64,000 nucleotides of DNA from Rhizobium sp. CIAT894 (GTDB taxonomy: Bacteria > Pseudomonadota > Alphaproteobacteria > Rhizobiales > Rhizobiaceae), in the NCBI RefSeq assembly GCF_000172795.2, contig NZ_CP020949.1:1-64000 (forward strand), given 5' to 3'. Below are positions 32,745 to 41,870 of this stretch, piece after piece (positions within the stretch are counted from its first letter, which is position 1; each line of letters opens with the position of its first letter). The notes under the pieces were generated by a model that saw nothing but the letters and a program-made list of their open reading frames with translations, made no database searches and was not told where the DNA came from. The translations under genes were made by a program, and so were the position numbers.

Positions 32745-34214
32745 ATGCAGAACAAGCTTTTCATCGACGGCCAATGGGTCGCCCCGACGGACGGAGCCAT
32801 GCTTCCGGTGATCGATCCGGCGACCGAGAAGGTTTTCCACCACATCGCCGAGGCTGGCGCCGCGGAGGCCGATGCGGCGGTGGAAGCGGCACGCGAAGCC
32901 TTCGACAACGGCCCCTGGCCGCGACTTTCGGGCAAGGAGCGCGCGAAATACCTCCGCTCCATGGCGCAGGGGATCCGTGACCGCCTGCCGGAACTGGCGC
33001 GCATGGAAACCCGCGACAACGGCAAGCCGCTCCCGGAATCGGAGTGGGATATTGCCGACGCGGCCGGTTGCTTCGATTTCTACGCGGACCAGGCCGAGGA
33101 ACTGGACGGCGAGGTGGAAGAGGTAAAGCTTGCCGATGCGCGCTTCGTCTCCAAGGTGGTGCGCGAGCCGCTCGGTGTCGCCGTTGCCATCGTTCCCTGG
33201 AACTATCCGCTTCTCATGGCCTCGTGGAAGGTGGCTCCGGCCTTGGCGGCCGGCTGCACCATGATCCTGAAGCCCGCCGAGACCACCTCGCTGACGGCGC
33301 TGGAGCTTGGCGCGATTGCCGAAGCCGCGGGTCTTCCCAACGGCGTGTTGAACATCCTCTCCGGCAAGGGCTCGGTCGTCGGACAGGCGCTGGTCGAGCA
33401 TCCTCAAGTCGACAAGATCGCCTTTACTGGCTCAGGCCCGGTCGGCTCGCGGATCATGGCTGAAGGTGCGAAGGACATTAAACGCATCAGCCTTGAACTC
33501 GGCGGCAAGTCGCCCTTCATGGTCTTTGCCGACAGCGACATCGACAAGGCGGTCGAATGGATCATGTTCGGCATCTTCTGGAACCAGGGTCAAGTGTGCT
33601 CGGCCACGTCGCGGGTGCTTGTGGAGGCACCGCTCTATCCGAAGCTGCTGGCGCGGCTGGTCGAAGAGGCCGGGAAGATCAGGATGGGCAACGGCCTCGA
33701 CGAGGGCACGCTGCTCGGCCCGCTCGTCAACAAGGGCCAGTACGAAGACGTGCTTCGCCACATCGACCGCGCCGTCGAGCAGGGTGCGACCGTCGCTTGC
33801 GGCGGCAAATATGAGGGCTTCGACAAGGGCTTCTGGGTGGCCCCGACCATCCTCACCGAAATGGCGCTCGACAGCGACGCCTGGGTGGAAGAAATCTTCG
33901 GCCCGGTCGTCTGCATCCGCCCCTTCGAGACGGAGGAGGAGGCTATCCGCCTTGCCAACGATTCCCGCTTCGGCCTTGCCGCCGCCGTCATGTCGGCCGA
34001 CGACGAACGCTGCGAACGCGTCGCCGCGGCCTTGCGTGCCGGCATCGTCTGGATCAACTGCTCGCAGCCGACCTTCACCGAAGCACCCTGGGGCGGCTAC
34101 AAGCAGTCCGGCATCGGCCGCGAGCTCGGTCGCTGGGGCCTCGATAACTATCTGGAGACCAAGCAGATCACCCGTCTCGTCAGCGACGAGCCCTGGGGAT
34201 GGTATCTGAAGTAA
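32745..34214 (+). CDS. NAD(P)-dependent aldehyde dehydrogenase (betaine/aminoaldehyde-type)
   Basis: This 489-aa ALDH has the NAD-binding VPWNYPLLMASWKVAPAL, 'KIAFTGSGPVGSRIM', catalytic Glu in LELGGKSP and catalytic Cys in NQGQVCSATSR. The sequence is closest in style to betaine aldehyde and gamma-aminobutyraldehyde dehydrogenases. It lies 101 bp after the permease gene. An aldehyde produced after urea removal and deamination of a guanidino-amine would be a suitable substrate (inference). Confidence 0.92.
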   Translation: MQNKLFIDGQWVAPTDGAMLPVIDPATEKVFHHIAEAGAAEADAAVEAAREAFDNGPWPRLSGKERAKYLRSMAQGIRDRLPELARMETRDNGKPLPESEWDIADAAGCFDFYADQAEELDGEVEEVKLADARFVSKVVREPLGVAVAIVPWNYPLLMASWKVAPALAAGCTMILKPAETTSLTALELGAIAEAAGLPNGVLNILSGKGSVVGQALVEHPQVDKIAFTGSGPVGSRIMAEGAKDIKRISLELGGKSPFMVFADSDIDKAVEWIMFGIFWNQGQVCSATSRVLVEAPLYPKLLARLVEEAGKIRMGNGLDEGTLLGPLVNKGQYEDVLRHIDRAVEQGATVACGGKYEGFDKGFWVAPTILTEMALDSDAWVEEIFGPVVCIRPFETEEEAIRLANDSRFGLAAAVMSADDERCERVAAALRAGIVWINCSQPTFTEAPWGGYKQSGIGRELGRWGLDNYLETKQITRLVSDEPWGWYLK

Positions 34215-34718
34215 CCTTCGACAACGCGGCCGATGTTGCATTATCCCGCTTCTTCGTGGGGGCATGCATTATTGGGGTCGTGAGTTCAGGTCCGTTCAAA
34301 GCGCACTCGATCGAGGAGCTATTTCTGCGGAGGCAAACGCGCTGTGCCCTCAGTTTACTTCGGCCATTTATTCCTGGTCTCTTCCAAACCAACGAAGGGA
34401 CACGAGTATCTGAACCGCGGGGGCGAGATATTGCCTCACGTTCGATTATCTGGTGCAGTTCGTCAACACTTCGCGAACGTCGAGAACGCAGTCGGCCAAC
34501 CGGATCAGAACGCCAGGTGAGCCCTCGCTATATCTTAAACAATCGGAGCTCTGGGTGCGCCAGTTCAGCCGGAAGTACCGACTTGCGCAGGCTTGGGTGG
34601 CCTCGTTGGCGGGCAGTAAGTGAAGTCCGGGACTGCCACTTATCAGAGCATCTTATTTGTCGTATCTGTTGCACCACCGTGGCTTTTGATCGTGTGAATT
34701 GGATCTTCCGAGGTGCTT
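34215..34718. other. Intergenic stretch before the protease module
   Basis: This 504-bp stretch has open frames (one of 239 codons overlapping the ALDH end) but no recognisable protein and no good ribosome site. It presumably holds the promoter of the S8 protease module. I saw no strong palindrome. Confidence 0.4.
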
Positions 34719-36215
34719 ATGCTGAAAAAATATATTGTCCTTCCGGCGCACGGATTTCGGTCGCCGGTCCTTGCTCAGGCCGCGGCGCTCAGGCTGACAA
34801 TACCCTTTGCTGCCGCCGCAGGTGGAACGGCCGGCCTCACCCGGGAGGCGATGAGCAAGGTCGAAGTTGTCGACTCAGTCAGCGTCGATGGGCCAAAGCT
34901 TGTCGAGATGACGCCTGAGACGGAGTTGGAGCTTCGACTGGAGGAACCCGCCCTCAAGATCGTTCCCCTCGTTACCTATGAAAAGATGCGGGCCATCTAC
35001 AAGGTGAAGCGAGCAGCGGCGGCCGCGGTTGTTGCGCAACCAGGCCAAGGTGCCGTGCTTCGCGTCGAGGATACCGATGGAAACCCGCTTTCCGGCGCCC
35101 GCGTTGTAGCATTCACCAATTTCCGTACCAGGGCCGGAGATGACGGCTCGACAGACGCCAATGGCGAGATCCGATTGCGAATTGCGCCCGGCGTAACGCT
35201 TGAGCGCATCTACGTCTATGGCCCCGCCTGCCACTGGGGTCGCTTTGAGCGCAATTTCACGCTGGCGGCAGGCGCGATCGTGCAGCTTGAAACGATCGAT
35301 CTTTCAAACCAGCTTCTTGCCCTACGGCGGTTTCGCGACGTTCTTCCCGCGACGGCGGGTGACGGGGTCGTTGTTGGCATCGTCGATACCGGCATCGACC
35401 CGAACCACGCCCTCTTACCCAATATTTCGGGAGGGGCAAACATGGTTCTTGAGGAAACGAAGGACGATCCTGGCGAGACCACCGACTGGGGGCCGGCCGC
35501 TGTCGAAGGCGAGCACGGGACGCATGTGGCAGGGATCGTTGGTGCCAGACCGACGGTTGACATCGACCTCGCCGGCGTCGCGCCCGGCGTTACGCTGAGA
35601 AGCTACCGGGTCTTTCCCCATAACGGTGGAGACGCGACCAACTACGACATCATGAATGCAATCGACCGGGCTGTTCAGGATGGATGCAACATCATCAATC
35701 TTAGCCTTGGCGGCGGCGAGGAGGACGAGGCGATCAGAGCGGCAATTGGATCGGCACTCGACAGCGGCGTCCTGGTAATAGCCGCCGCCGGCAATGACGG
35801 CCGAAAGCCGGTGAGCTATCCTGCCGCGCTGCCGTTCTGTATCGCTGTTACGGCAATGGGATGGACGAATTCGTTTCCGGCGGCGTCTTCGGAGGCTGGA
35901 GATGTCGCTAGGCCATACGGAGGGGAGAATACTTTCGTGGGCGCATTTTCGAATTTTGGACCGCAAATTGATCTGACGGGGCCTGGTGTCGGCGTTGTCT
36001 CGACCTTGCCTGGAGGGACATTCGGCGCGATGAGTGGAACCTCGATGGCAAGTCCCGCATTGGCTGGCTATGCGGCCTATCTTTTGGGGCAGGACGCGAC
36101 TATATTAGGCTTGAACGGTGCCGAAAAAAGCACCGCGCTTAGAGACAAGCTCTTCGGCTCGGCGACACCGCTTGGTTTTGGCCGGGATTTCGAGGGCTTC
36201 GGACTTCCAGGATAG
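34719..36215 (+). CDS. S8 (subtilisin-like) serine protease with Ig-like N-terminal region
   Basis: This 498-aa protein has a complete subtilase triad: Asp223 in 'VVVGIVDTGIDPNH', His266 in EHGTHVAGIVG and Ser442 in MSGTSMASPALAGY, with oxyanion Asn in VIAAAGNDG. Before it lies a carboxypeptidase-regulatory/transthyretin-like domain ('VLRVEDTDGNPLSGARVVAF', DGSTDANGEIRLRI) and a variable N-terminus. No clear signal peptide is seen, so the protease is probably cytoplasmic. ATG 34719 follows CGAGG. Next comes an 80-aa gene 7 bp downstream, then a trypsin-nuclease fusion. The trio suggests a proteolytic switch for a nuclease. Confidence 0.88.
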   Translation: MLKKYIVLPAHGFRSPVLAQAAALRLTIPFAAAAGGTAGLTREAMSKVEVVDSVSVDGPKLVEMTPETELELRLEEPALKIVPLVTYEKMRAIYKVKRAAAAAVVAQPGQGAVLRVEDTDGNPLSGARVVAFTNFRTRAGDDGSTDANGEIRLRIAPGVTLERIYVYGPACHWGRFERNFTLAAGAIVQLETIDLSNQLLALRRFRDVLPATAGDGVVVGIVDTGIDPNHALLPNISGGANMVLEETKDDPGETTDWGPAAVEGEHGTHVAGIVGARPTVDIDLAGVAPGVTLRSYRVFPHNGGDATNYDIMNAIDRAVQDGCNIINLSLGGGEEDEAIRAAIGSALDSGVLVIAAAGNDGRKPVSYPAALPFCIAVTAMGWTNSFPAASSEAGDVARPYGGENTFVGAFSNFGPQIDLTGPGVGVVSTLPGGTFGAMSGTSMASPALAGYAAYLLGQDATILGLNGAEKSTALRDKLFGSATPLGFGRDFEGFGLPG

Positions 36216-36222
36216 GATGATC

Positions 36223-36465
36223 ATGAGCGACATGGTTATGCAACAGGTGATATTGAGGAAGAACAGCCCGACAGGGCCGTCCTCGAATGAGACCGCCGAG
36301 AAGATCGGACGGGCCGGTGCGACCGTCGTTGACCAGAAAGCGTCCTCACTGTTGATCGAGGGCGATGAGGAGACCATCCGCTCGGTAACCAAGAGCCTGA
36401 ACGGATGGATCACCATCCCGATGAAACGCTACTCCGTTCCCGATACGCGAAAGAAGGCCGGCTGA
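36223..36465 (+). CDS. Small companion protein of S8 protease, possible I9-like inhibitor
   Basis: This 80-aa protein starts at ATG 36223 with AGGATAGG upstream, 7 bp after the protease stop. The pattern 'QQVILRKNSPTGPSSNETAE', 'ATVVDQKASSLLIEGDEETI' followed by a short helix and a strand looks like the beta-alpha-beta/alpha-beta form of subtilisin propeptides (inhibitor I9). It could hold the S8 protease inactive until a trigger. I do not know the family, and the inhibitor idea rests on size, position and secondary-structure feel. Confidence 0.6.
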   Translation: MSDMVMQQVILRKNSPTGPSSNETAEKIGRAGATVVDQKASSLLIEGDEETIRSVTKSLNGWITIPMKRYSVPDTRKKAG

Positions 36466-36679
36466 TCGTCTTAGCCGATTTTTTTAGGAACGTTTCAGTC
36501 GCGTTGGCGACCTCGACCAACGGTTTCGGTGGGTCAATCCGTCGGTTCATAGCGTCGATTACCATTCCCCTTAGTTTTCCGCCACACGAGGCCTCTGCTC
36601 TGCAAGTTGAGGTGGCGCGCCGCTATACAACCGTCGCAAATGTATATTAGACTTCGTCATCGTTGAGCAGGGGATGGCG

Positions 36680-38812
36680 ATGACGGATCTGGAAACGAGA
36701 CTGCAGCGGCTTCGTGCGCTGAATGCTGCCATTGGATCGCAGGACAGGGAACTCGCAGAGGAACGAGCCGACCTTGCACCAAAAGCGCTGGCTTCTCCCA
36801 AACTTGCGGTCCAGCGTGATCTCAACGCGGGACCCGAACCGACGGAGCATCGCGCTCTTCTTGCCGAGATCAGCAAAGAGAGCATCATCCTTCGACGGGA
36901 GCGGCCGATCCTGGCCATCCGGGAAAACAAGGCGGAGTTGGTCTTCAAGGACCAGGCCGACAGCGAAATTTGGAAGCAACGCCTGACCGATGCCGCGCCC
37001 GCCCTTGATATTGCCATTCGCGCCGCCGGCCGCATCGAACTTTCGGGCGCCGAGTTCGACTGGGTCGGGACCGGCTGGCTTGTACGCAACGATATCATTG
37101 TCACCAACCGCCACGTCGCCGAAGAGTTCTCCGAACACAATGGCAGCGGATTCGTCTTCAAGCAGGGCACAGACGGCGCGATGAAGGCTGGTGTCGATTT
37201 CCTGGAGGAGATCGACAATCCCGATGAACTGGTTTTCCGTCTTCTGAAGCCTCTGTACATCGAAGAGGAGCCGGGACCTGACGTCGCGTTCTTTCAGGTC
37301 GAACTCTTGAGCGGCGATGCGAAGCTGGCCGATCCCATTCCCCTGGCGGCAAAGCCCGGCACGTCCCACGGTGTCGCGGTAATCGGCTATCCAGCATTCG
37401 ACAGCAGGATCCCGGACGTGGATCTGATGGAAGATCTCTACGGCAGGGTCTATAACAAGAAGCGGCTCGCCCCTGGTGCAATCACCGCAGTCAAAGACGG
37501 CAAGCTTCTCCACAATTGCACGACCCTTGGTGGAAATTCGGGCTCCTGCGTGCTTGATCTTTCAAGCGGCGAGGCGTTCGGCCTGCATTTCAGTGGCCGG
37601 TTCATGGCGACGAACTATGCTGTTCCAGCCGATACGATCCGCAGCCTTCTTGCCAAGGTCCTGAAGCCGCATGCAGCAAATAGAACCACCAGGCGCGATA
37701 CCAGAGTCGAAGTGTCCCATGGACCGCAAGACACATCCTCGACGGTCCAGGATCATACGATTGCACTTGCGACGGCGTCCGTGACCATTCCGGTGACGGT
37801 GTCGATCAGCGTCGGCCAGCCGGTTGCCCATCAACCTTCGCAGCCGATCCCGCGCAGAGGGCCTGACATCACGCAGACGGCGGACCTTGACGGCGAGGAG
37901 GCAGCGGTTGCCGACTACCGTGATCGCAAGGGATATCGCGCGACATTTCTTCACGCCGACGATTCAGATGACATGGACGATGATGACGAGGCGAATGAAG
38001 CCTCCGTCGCCTTGCCGGAGGTCACCGGTGAAGCAGCCAAGGACGTGTTGTCGTTCCAATACGAGGGCAAGGCCGAAACCGCGCTGCGCTATCAGCATTT
38101 CTCGGTGGTGATGAGCGAAAGCCGTCGCATGTGCTTCTTCAGTGCCGTCAATATCGATGGTTCACTTGCCAAGAAGACCAAGCGTCCAAGCTGGCGGTGG
38201 GATCCTCGGATCCCGCGCGCGCAGCAGATCATGAACGAATGTTACGGCGATCCGCCAAGGTTCAGCCGTGGCCATATGACCCGCAGGGAAGACCCGGCCT
38301 GGGGCGAGCCCGATATCGCCACCCGCGGCAACGCGGATTCCATGCATGTGACCAATGCCACGCCGCAGATGCAATCGTTCAATTCACCGGTCTGGCTCGA
38401 ACTCGAAGATTACGCTCTCGGACATGCCCGTCAGGACAGGATGCGGATTTCGGTCTTCACCGGACCTTACTTCACCGACAAGGATCCCGAGCTTTACGGG
38501 GTGAGAATCCCTTTGCGCTTCTGGAAGATCATCGCCTTCATTCACGATGACACCGGCAAGCTGTGTGCGACTGGCTACGAAATGGGCCAGGAGGCCGACC
38601 TGCTGCCTGAGGAGGAATTTGTGTTCGGGCGTTTTGCCTCAAGCCACGTCGACGGTGTGATCCAGACCCGGATTTCGACGATCCAGGCGAGGACCCTAAT
38701 CGACTTCGGTCAGCTTGTCGCCGTGGATCCCCTGGCAGGGGATAACGAGGCACGCTTCGACAGGTCGCCGCGCCGGATCGCGGATCTCACCGATATCCGC
38801 TTCGTGCGGTAG
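36680..38812 (+). CDS. Trypsin-like protease fused to EndoG-type DNA/RNA non-specific nuclease
   Basis: This protein of about 710 aa begins with a charged helical segment (1-80, probably coiled coil). A trypsin-like domain (about 115-320) follows with His145 (TNRHVAEEF), Asp201 (GPDVAFFQVE) and Ser287 (TLGGNSGSCVLD). A linker of about 130 aa includes an acidic run (DDSDDMDDDDEANE). The C-terminal beta-beta-alpha-Me nuclease (about 455-700) has 'FSRGHMTRREDPAWG' (His532, variant of DRGH) and 'VTNATPQMQSFNSPVWLELE'. ATG 36674 is an alternative start; AGGGG fits 36680. A protease and nuclease on one chain next to an S8 protease suggests proteolytic release of nuclease activity. Undescribed to my knowledge. 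Confidence 0.85.
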   Translation: MTDLETRLQRLRALNAAIGSQDRELAEERADLAPKALASPKLAVQRDLNAGPEPTEHRALLAEISKESIILRRERPILAIRENKAELVFKDQADSEIWKQRLTDAAPALDIAIRAAGRIELSGAEFDWVGTGWLVRNDIIVTNRHVAEEFSEHNGSGFVFKQGTDGAMKAGVDFLEEIDNPDELVFRLLKPLYIEEEPGPDVAFFQVELLSGDAKLADPIPLAAKPGTSHGVAVIGYPAFDSRIPDVDLMEDLYGRVYNKKRLAPGAITAVKDGKLLHNCTTLGGNSGSCVLDLSSGEAFGLHFSGRFMATNYAVPADTIRSLLAKVLKPHAANRTTRRDTRVEVSHGPQDTSSTVQDHTIALATASVTIPVTVSISVGQPVAHQPSQPIPRRGPDITQTADLDGEEAAVADYRDRKGYRATFLHADDSDDMDDDDEANEASVALPEVTGEAAKDVLSFQYEGKAETALRYQHFSVVMSESRRMCFFSAVNIDGSLAKKTKRPSWRWDPRIPRAQQIMNECYGDPPRFSRGHMTRREDPAWGEPDIATRGNADSMHVTNATPQMQSFNSPVWLELEDYALGHARQDRMRISVFTGPYFTDKDPELYGVRIPLRFWKIIAFIHDDTGKLCATGYEMGQEADLLPEEEFVFGRFASSHVDGVIQTRISTIQARTLIDFGQLVAVDPLAGDNEARFDRSPRRIADLTDIRFVR

Positions 38813-38982
38813 CACCGGGGTGGTGGGGGTAGGGACAACGAGCGGAACAGTCATCCGTCCCGCGCCTAGCGTGGTTTTCCCGGCTTCCTGACGGAAGCGA
38901 GGGCAAGGCCCTCATCAATGTCGGGGATGGTCGCTTCCTCGTAGGAAATGCGATCCCGGCTGCAGGATTGTCAAAGTACCCG

Positions 38983-39972
38983 CTAGCTCAACTCGGTAGC
39001 GCGCATCCTCGTTGGGCTTTTTCCAAATGACTGGGAGAAGGCGCGGGAGAAGTGGGAGGCGTTTTCAAAGCCGACTTCGAGGGCGACTTCGATCAGGGAG
39101 GCCTTGGTCTTGATGAGCAGTTGTTTGGCGCGTTCCATCCGCACCCGTCGGTAGACGAGGGCGGGGGAGCTTTTGGTTTCGCCCATGAACAGGCGCTCAA
39201 GCTGTCGCCTGGAGAGCCCGACCGATGCGGCGAGTTCCTCGATCGGCAGGCGTCCCTCGATATGTTGCTCCATCATGATCAGCACGGCCCTGATCCTTGG
39301 ATCCTTGCACTCGATGGAGAGCGGCTTGCGGGTCTGGATGGCAAGCGCGGTTCGCGCCTTTTCGATGTGGAGAACCTCGAGCGCATTGCGCTCGGCTTCC
39401 TTGCTGATGTGACGACGGACGATCAATGCCGCCATGTCGGCGGCGCTGCTGCCGCCGGCGCAGGAGCCCCTTGTCCGGTCGAGGTTGAAAATCCGATCGG
39501 ATCGAACCTGGTGGTCGGGGAAGCGCTCGCGAAACGTGTTGTAGTGCAGCCAACTGACGCAGGTCCGGTGCTCCTTCATCAGGCCGATTTCGGCAAGGAT
39601 GAAGGAGCCGGTGCACACACCGATCAGCTTGACCTTTTTTGTCGATGCCTTCTTCAGGAAGTCGACCGTTTCCTGGTCGACGGAGGGGCCGTTGTTGAGC
39701 AGACCGCCGACCACGATAATGTACTGGAACTGGCTGGGATCAACGAAGTCCGATGTCGGCGCGAGCTTGACGCCGCAACTGGACGTTATCAGATGCCGCG
39801 TGCTGCCGAGCACCTCCCAGTCGGCCAGTACCCGGCCTGACCTGTCGAATTCGTCGCTCGCCAGGCGGAGCGTGTCGACGAAGAGGGCGAAGGCAGAGAG
39901 CGTGAACGATTTCGCGAGCACGAAACCGATCTTCAGCCGGTCGACAGGCGCGTTTGGCTCCAACGATTTCAT
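38983..39972 (-). CDS. GlxA-type AraC-family regulator (DJ-1/PfpI-like plus HTH)
   Basis: This 329-aa protein has an N-terminal DJ-1/PfpI-like domain (about 12-190; 'VKLIGVCTGSFILAEIGLMK') and a C-terminal AraC helix-turn-helix pair ('IEELAASVGLSRRQLERLFM' and 'SLIEVALEVGFENASHFSRA'). Members such as GbdR and CdhR control betaine and carnitine catabolism. It lies next to an epimerase and a betaine-type importer, consistent with such a role. It ends 170 bp from the nuclease gene, and the spacer between holds no gene. Confidence 0.9.
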   Translation of the reverse strand: MKSLEPNAPVDRLKIGFVLAKSFTLSAFALFVDTLRLASDEFDRSGRVLADWEVLGSTRHLITSSCGVKLAPTSDFVDPSQFQYIIVVGGLLNNGPSVDQETVDFLKKASTKKVKLIGVCTGSFILAEIGLMKEHRTCVSWLHYNTFRERFPDHQVRSDRIFNLDRTRGSCAGGSSAADMAALIVRRHISKEAERNALEVLHIEKARTALAIQTRKPLSIECKDPRIRAVLIMMEQHIEGRLPIEELAASVGLSRRQLERLFMGETKSSPALVYRRVRMERAKQLLIKTKASLIEVALEVGFENASHFSRAFSQSFGKSPTRMRATELS

Positions 39973-39996
39973 CTCAACTCCACCGCGCTTTGGCCT

Positions 39997-40995
39997 TCAT
40001 CTGATCTGGAAACCGTGCGACAAAGGATCCCGATCGTCTACAAAGATCGTATTGTGGCCGATGATGCGTGCCCAGCCGCCGACACTCGGCTTGATGCCGT
40101 GGAACGGACCGACGTCGACCTCTGCCTCGATGCGCCCTTCAAAGACCGTACCGATCAGGCTTTCCTGGCGGAAGGTCTCGCCGGCAGTCAAGCGACCTTT
40201 GCCGTGAAGCTGGGCCATGCGTGCCGAGGTGCCGGTACCCCCAGGAGACCGGTCGATGGCCTTGTCGCCGTAGAAGACAGCGCCACGCCCGTCGGCATTG
40301 TCGCTGGTCGGCGTGTCGCACCACAGAGCGTGATGCACGCCCCTGATCCTTAGGTCATCCGGATGTTCCGGATCGCAGATCTTGGCCAATGCGTCGCGCA
40401 GTTTGACGCTGAGATCGACGATATCGCTGGCGGACATGCCGTCCAGTCCCGACCACGCGGCCTGCGGCTCCACCACGGCGTAGTAATTCCCACCATAGGC
40501 GATATCCACGACCAGGCGCCCGACGCCTGCGACATCGACGGCGATGTCTGCGGCGTGGAGATAGCTCGGCACGTTGAACATCCGCACAGACTCCACGAAT
40601 TCGCCGGGCTTCTCATACTGGATATCGACACGGCCCGCCGGGGTCTCGATGGAAAGCCTGCCTTCTACCCGCGGCGTGATCAGGCCTTCCTCGATGCCGG
40701 CGGTCACGAGACCGATCGTGCCGGCGCCACACATGGGCAGGCATCCGCTGACTTCGATGAAGATGACCGCGAAGTCGCAATCCTCGCGATAGGCCGGATA
40801 GATGATCGCGCCGGACATGATGTCATGGCCTCGCGGTTCAAACATCAGAGCCTGTCGCACCCAGTCATGATCGCGGACAAATAGTTCCCGGCGCTCAGTG
40901 ATCGGAAGATGCGGAAGAAGCGGGCCGCCCGCGGCAACGAGACGGACCGGATTGCCGCAGGTGTGGCTGTCAATGCAGAAGAAGCTGCGCCGCAT
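39997..40995 (-). CDS. Proline racemase/4-hydroxyproline epimerase family protein
   Basis: This 332-aa protein has family motifs 'FCIDSHTCGNPVRLVAAGGP', 'CLPMCGAGTIGLVTAGIEEG' and 'DRSPGGTGTSARMAQLHGKG'. Proline racemase and 4-Hyp epimerase use two active-site residues; the first Cys (MCG) is present, but the position usually held by the second (SPCGTGT) is Gly here, and the His after MCG is Ala. Activity or substrate may therefore differ (epimerase with an altered second base, or a dehydratase-like enzyme). Start ATG 40995. It lies 20 bp downstream of the importer permease, in the same leftward operon. Confidence 0.85.
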   Translation of the reverse strand: MRRSFFCIDSHTCGNPVRLVAAGGPLLPHLPITERRELFVRDHDWVRQALMFEPRGHDIMSGAIIYPAYREDCDFAVIFIEVSGCLPMCGAGTIGLVTAGIEEGLITPRVEGRLSIETPAGRVDIQYEKPGEFVESVRMFNVPSYLHAADIAVDVAGVGRLVVDIAYGGNYYAVVEPQAAWSGLDGMSASDIVDLSVKLRDALAKICDPEHPDDLRIRGVHHALWCDTPTSDNADGRGAVFYGDKAIDRSPGGTGTSARMAQLHGKGRLTAGETFRQESLIGTVFEGRIEAEVDVGPFHGIKPSVGGWARIIGHNTIFVDDRDPLSHGFQIR

Positions 40996-41015
40996 GATAA
41001 GACCTTTCGAATATG

Positions 41016-41870
41016 TCAGTTTCCGGCCGTAGCCGGTGCTTTGCGCTGAAGGGCACCACGCGACAGCCGGTCGAGGAAGATTGCGACCGCGACGATGGCA
41101 AGGCCGGCACGAAGGCCAAGCCCCATTTCCATTCGTGTCAGGCCGCGCGTCACCTCGGCACCAAGACCACCCGCTCCGACGAGACCTGCAAGAACGACGA
41201 TGGCGAGCGATAGAAGAATGCACTGGTTCAGCCCCACCAGCAGTGTTGGCGTCGCCGCGGGGATTTCGATCTTGAACAGGATGGCGCGGGGCGAGGCGCC
41301 CGTGGCCTGCCCGAGTTCCAGCAGGTCCTTCGGAACCTGACTGAAGGCCAGCGTCGTCAATCGCAGCATCGGTGGCACGCCGTAGACGATCGTGGCGATG
41401 ATGGCAGGCACGCGGCCGAGGCTGAAGATCATCACGGCAGGGATGAGATAAACCCAAGGCGGGACCGTCTGCATGATGTCAAGCACGGGACGGATGGCCG
41501 CCTCGAACTTGCGGTAACGGGATGCCAGGATGCCGAGCGGGAACGCAATCAACACCGAGATACACACCGACACCGTCACCAGAGCGAGCGTCTGCATCGA
41601 TGCCTCCCACAGGCCCGCCAGAAAGCAGAAGGTCAGCGCGATCGCGCTGGTGACCGCGACGCGAACATTAACGACGACGGCAGCGAAAACCACGGCAATG
41701 AGGATGACCGCGTAGAAGGGCAGGTAAAGCAGGCTCGATTCAAGGCCGCCCAGAACGGCCTCGATCACTTTCGTCACCATGTCGAAAAAGGGATGGAAAT
41801 TGGCGTTCAGCCAGTCGATGACCGGGGCGAGGTAAGCGCCGGGGGAGAAACGAACAAGGTCCAGGTCCAT
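41016..41870 (-). CDS. ProW-type glycine betaine/proline ABC transporter permease
   Basis: This 284-aa permease has about six membrane helices and the OpuAB/ProW motif 'LLELGQATGASPRAILFKIE' with 'AIVVLAGLVGAGGLGAEVTR'. ATG 41870 overlaps the stop of the other permease gene (ATGA). Two ProW-like permeases in tandem indicate a heterodimeric channel. Confidence 0.9.
   Translation of the reverse strand: MDLDLVRFSPGAYLAPVIDWLNANFHPFFDMVTKVIEAVLGGLESSLLYLPFYAVILIAVVFAAVVVNVRVAVTSAIALTFCFLAGLWEASMQTLALVTVSVCISVLIAFPLGILASRYRKFEAAIRPVLDIMQTVPPWVYLIPAVMIFSLGRVPAIIATIVYGVPPMLRLTTLAFSQVPKDLLELGQATGASPRAILFKIEIPAATPTLLVGLNQCILLSLAIVVLAGLVGAGGLGAEVTRGLTRMEMGLGLRAGLAIVAVAIFLDRLSRGALQRKAPATAGN

Noticed and set aside
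34199..34918. 239-codon plus-strand frame overlapping the ALDH and S8 protease genes
   Set aside because: It overlaps both real genes in other frames, starts inside the ALDH, has no ribosome site and shows no recognisable domain.
38813..38982. Possible terminator GAGGGC-AAG-GCCCTC between the nuclease and AraC genes
   Set aside because: The short stem has no T-tract on either strand, so I do not list it as a terminator.
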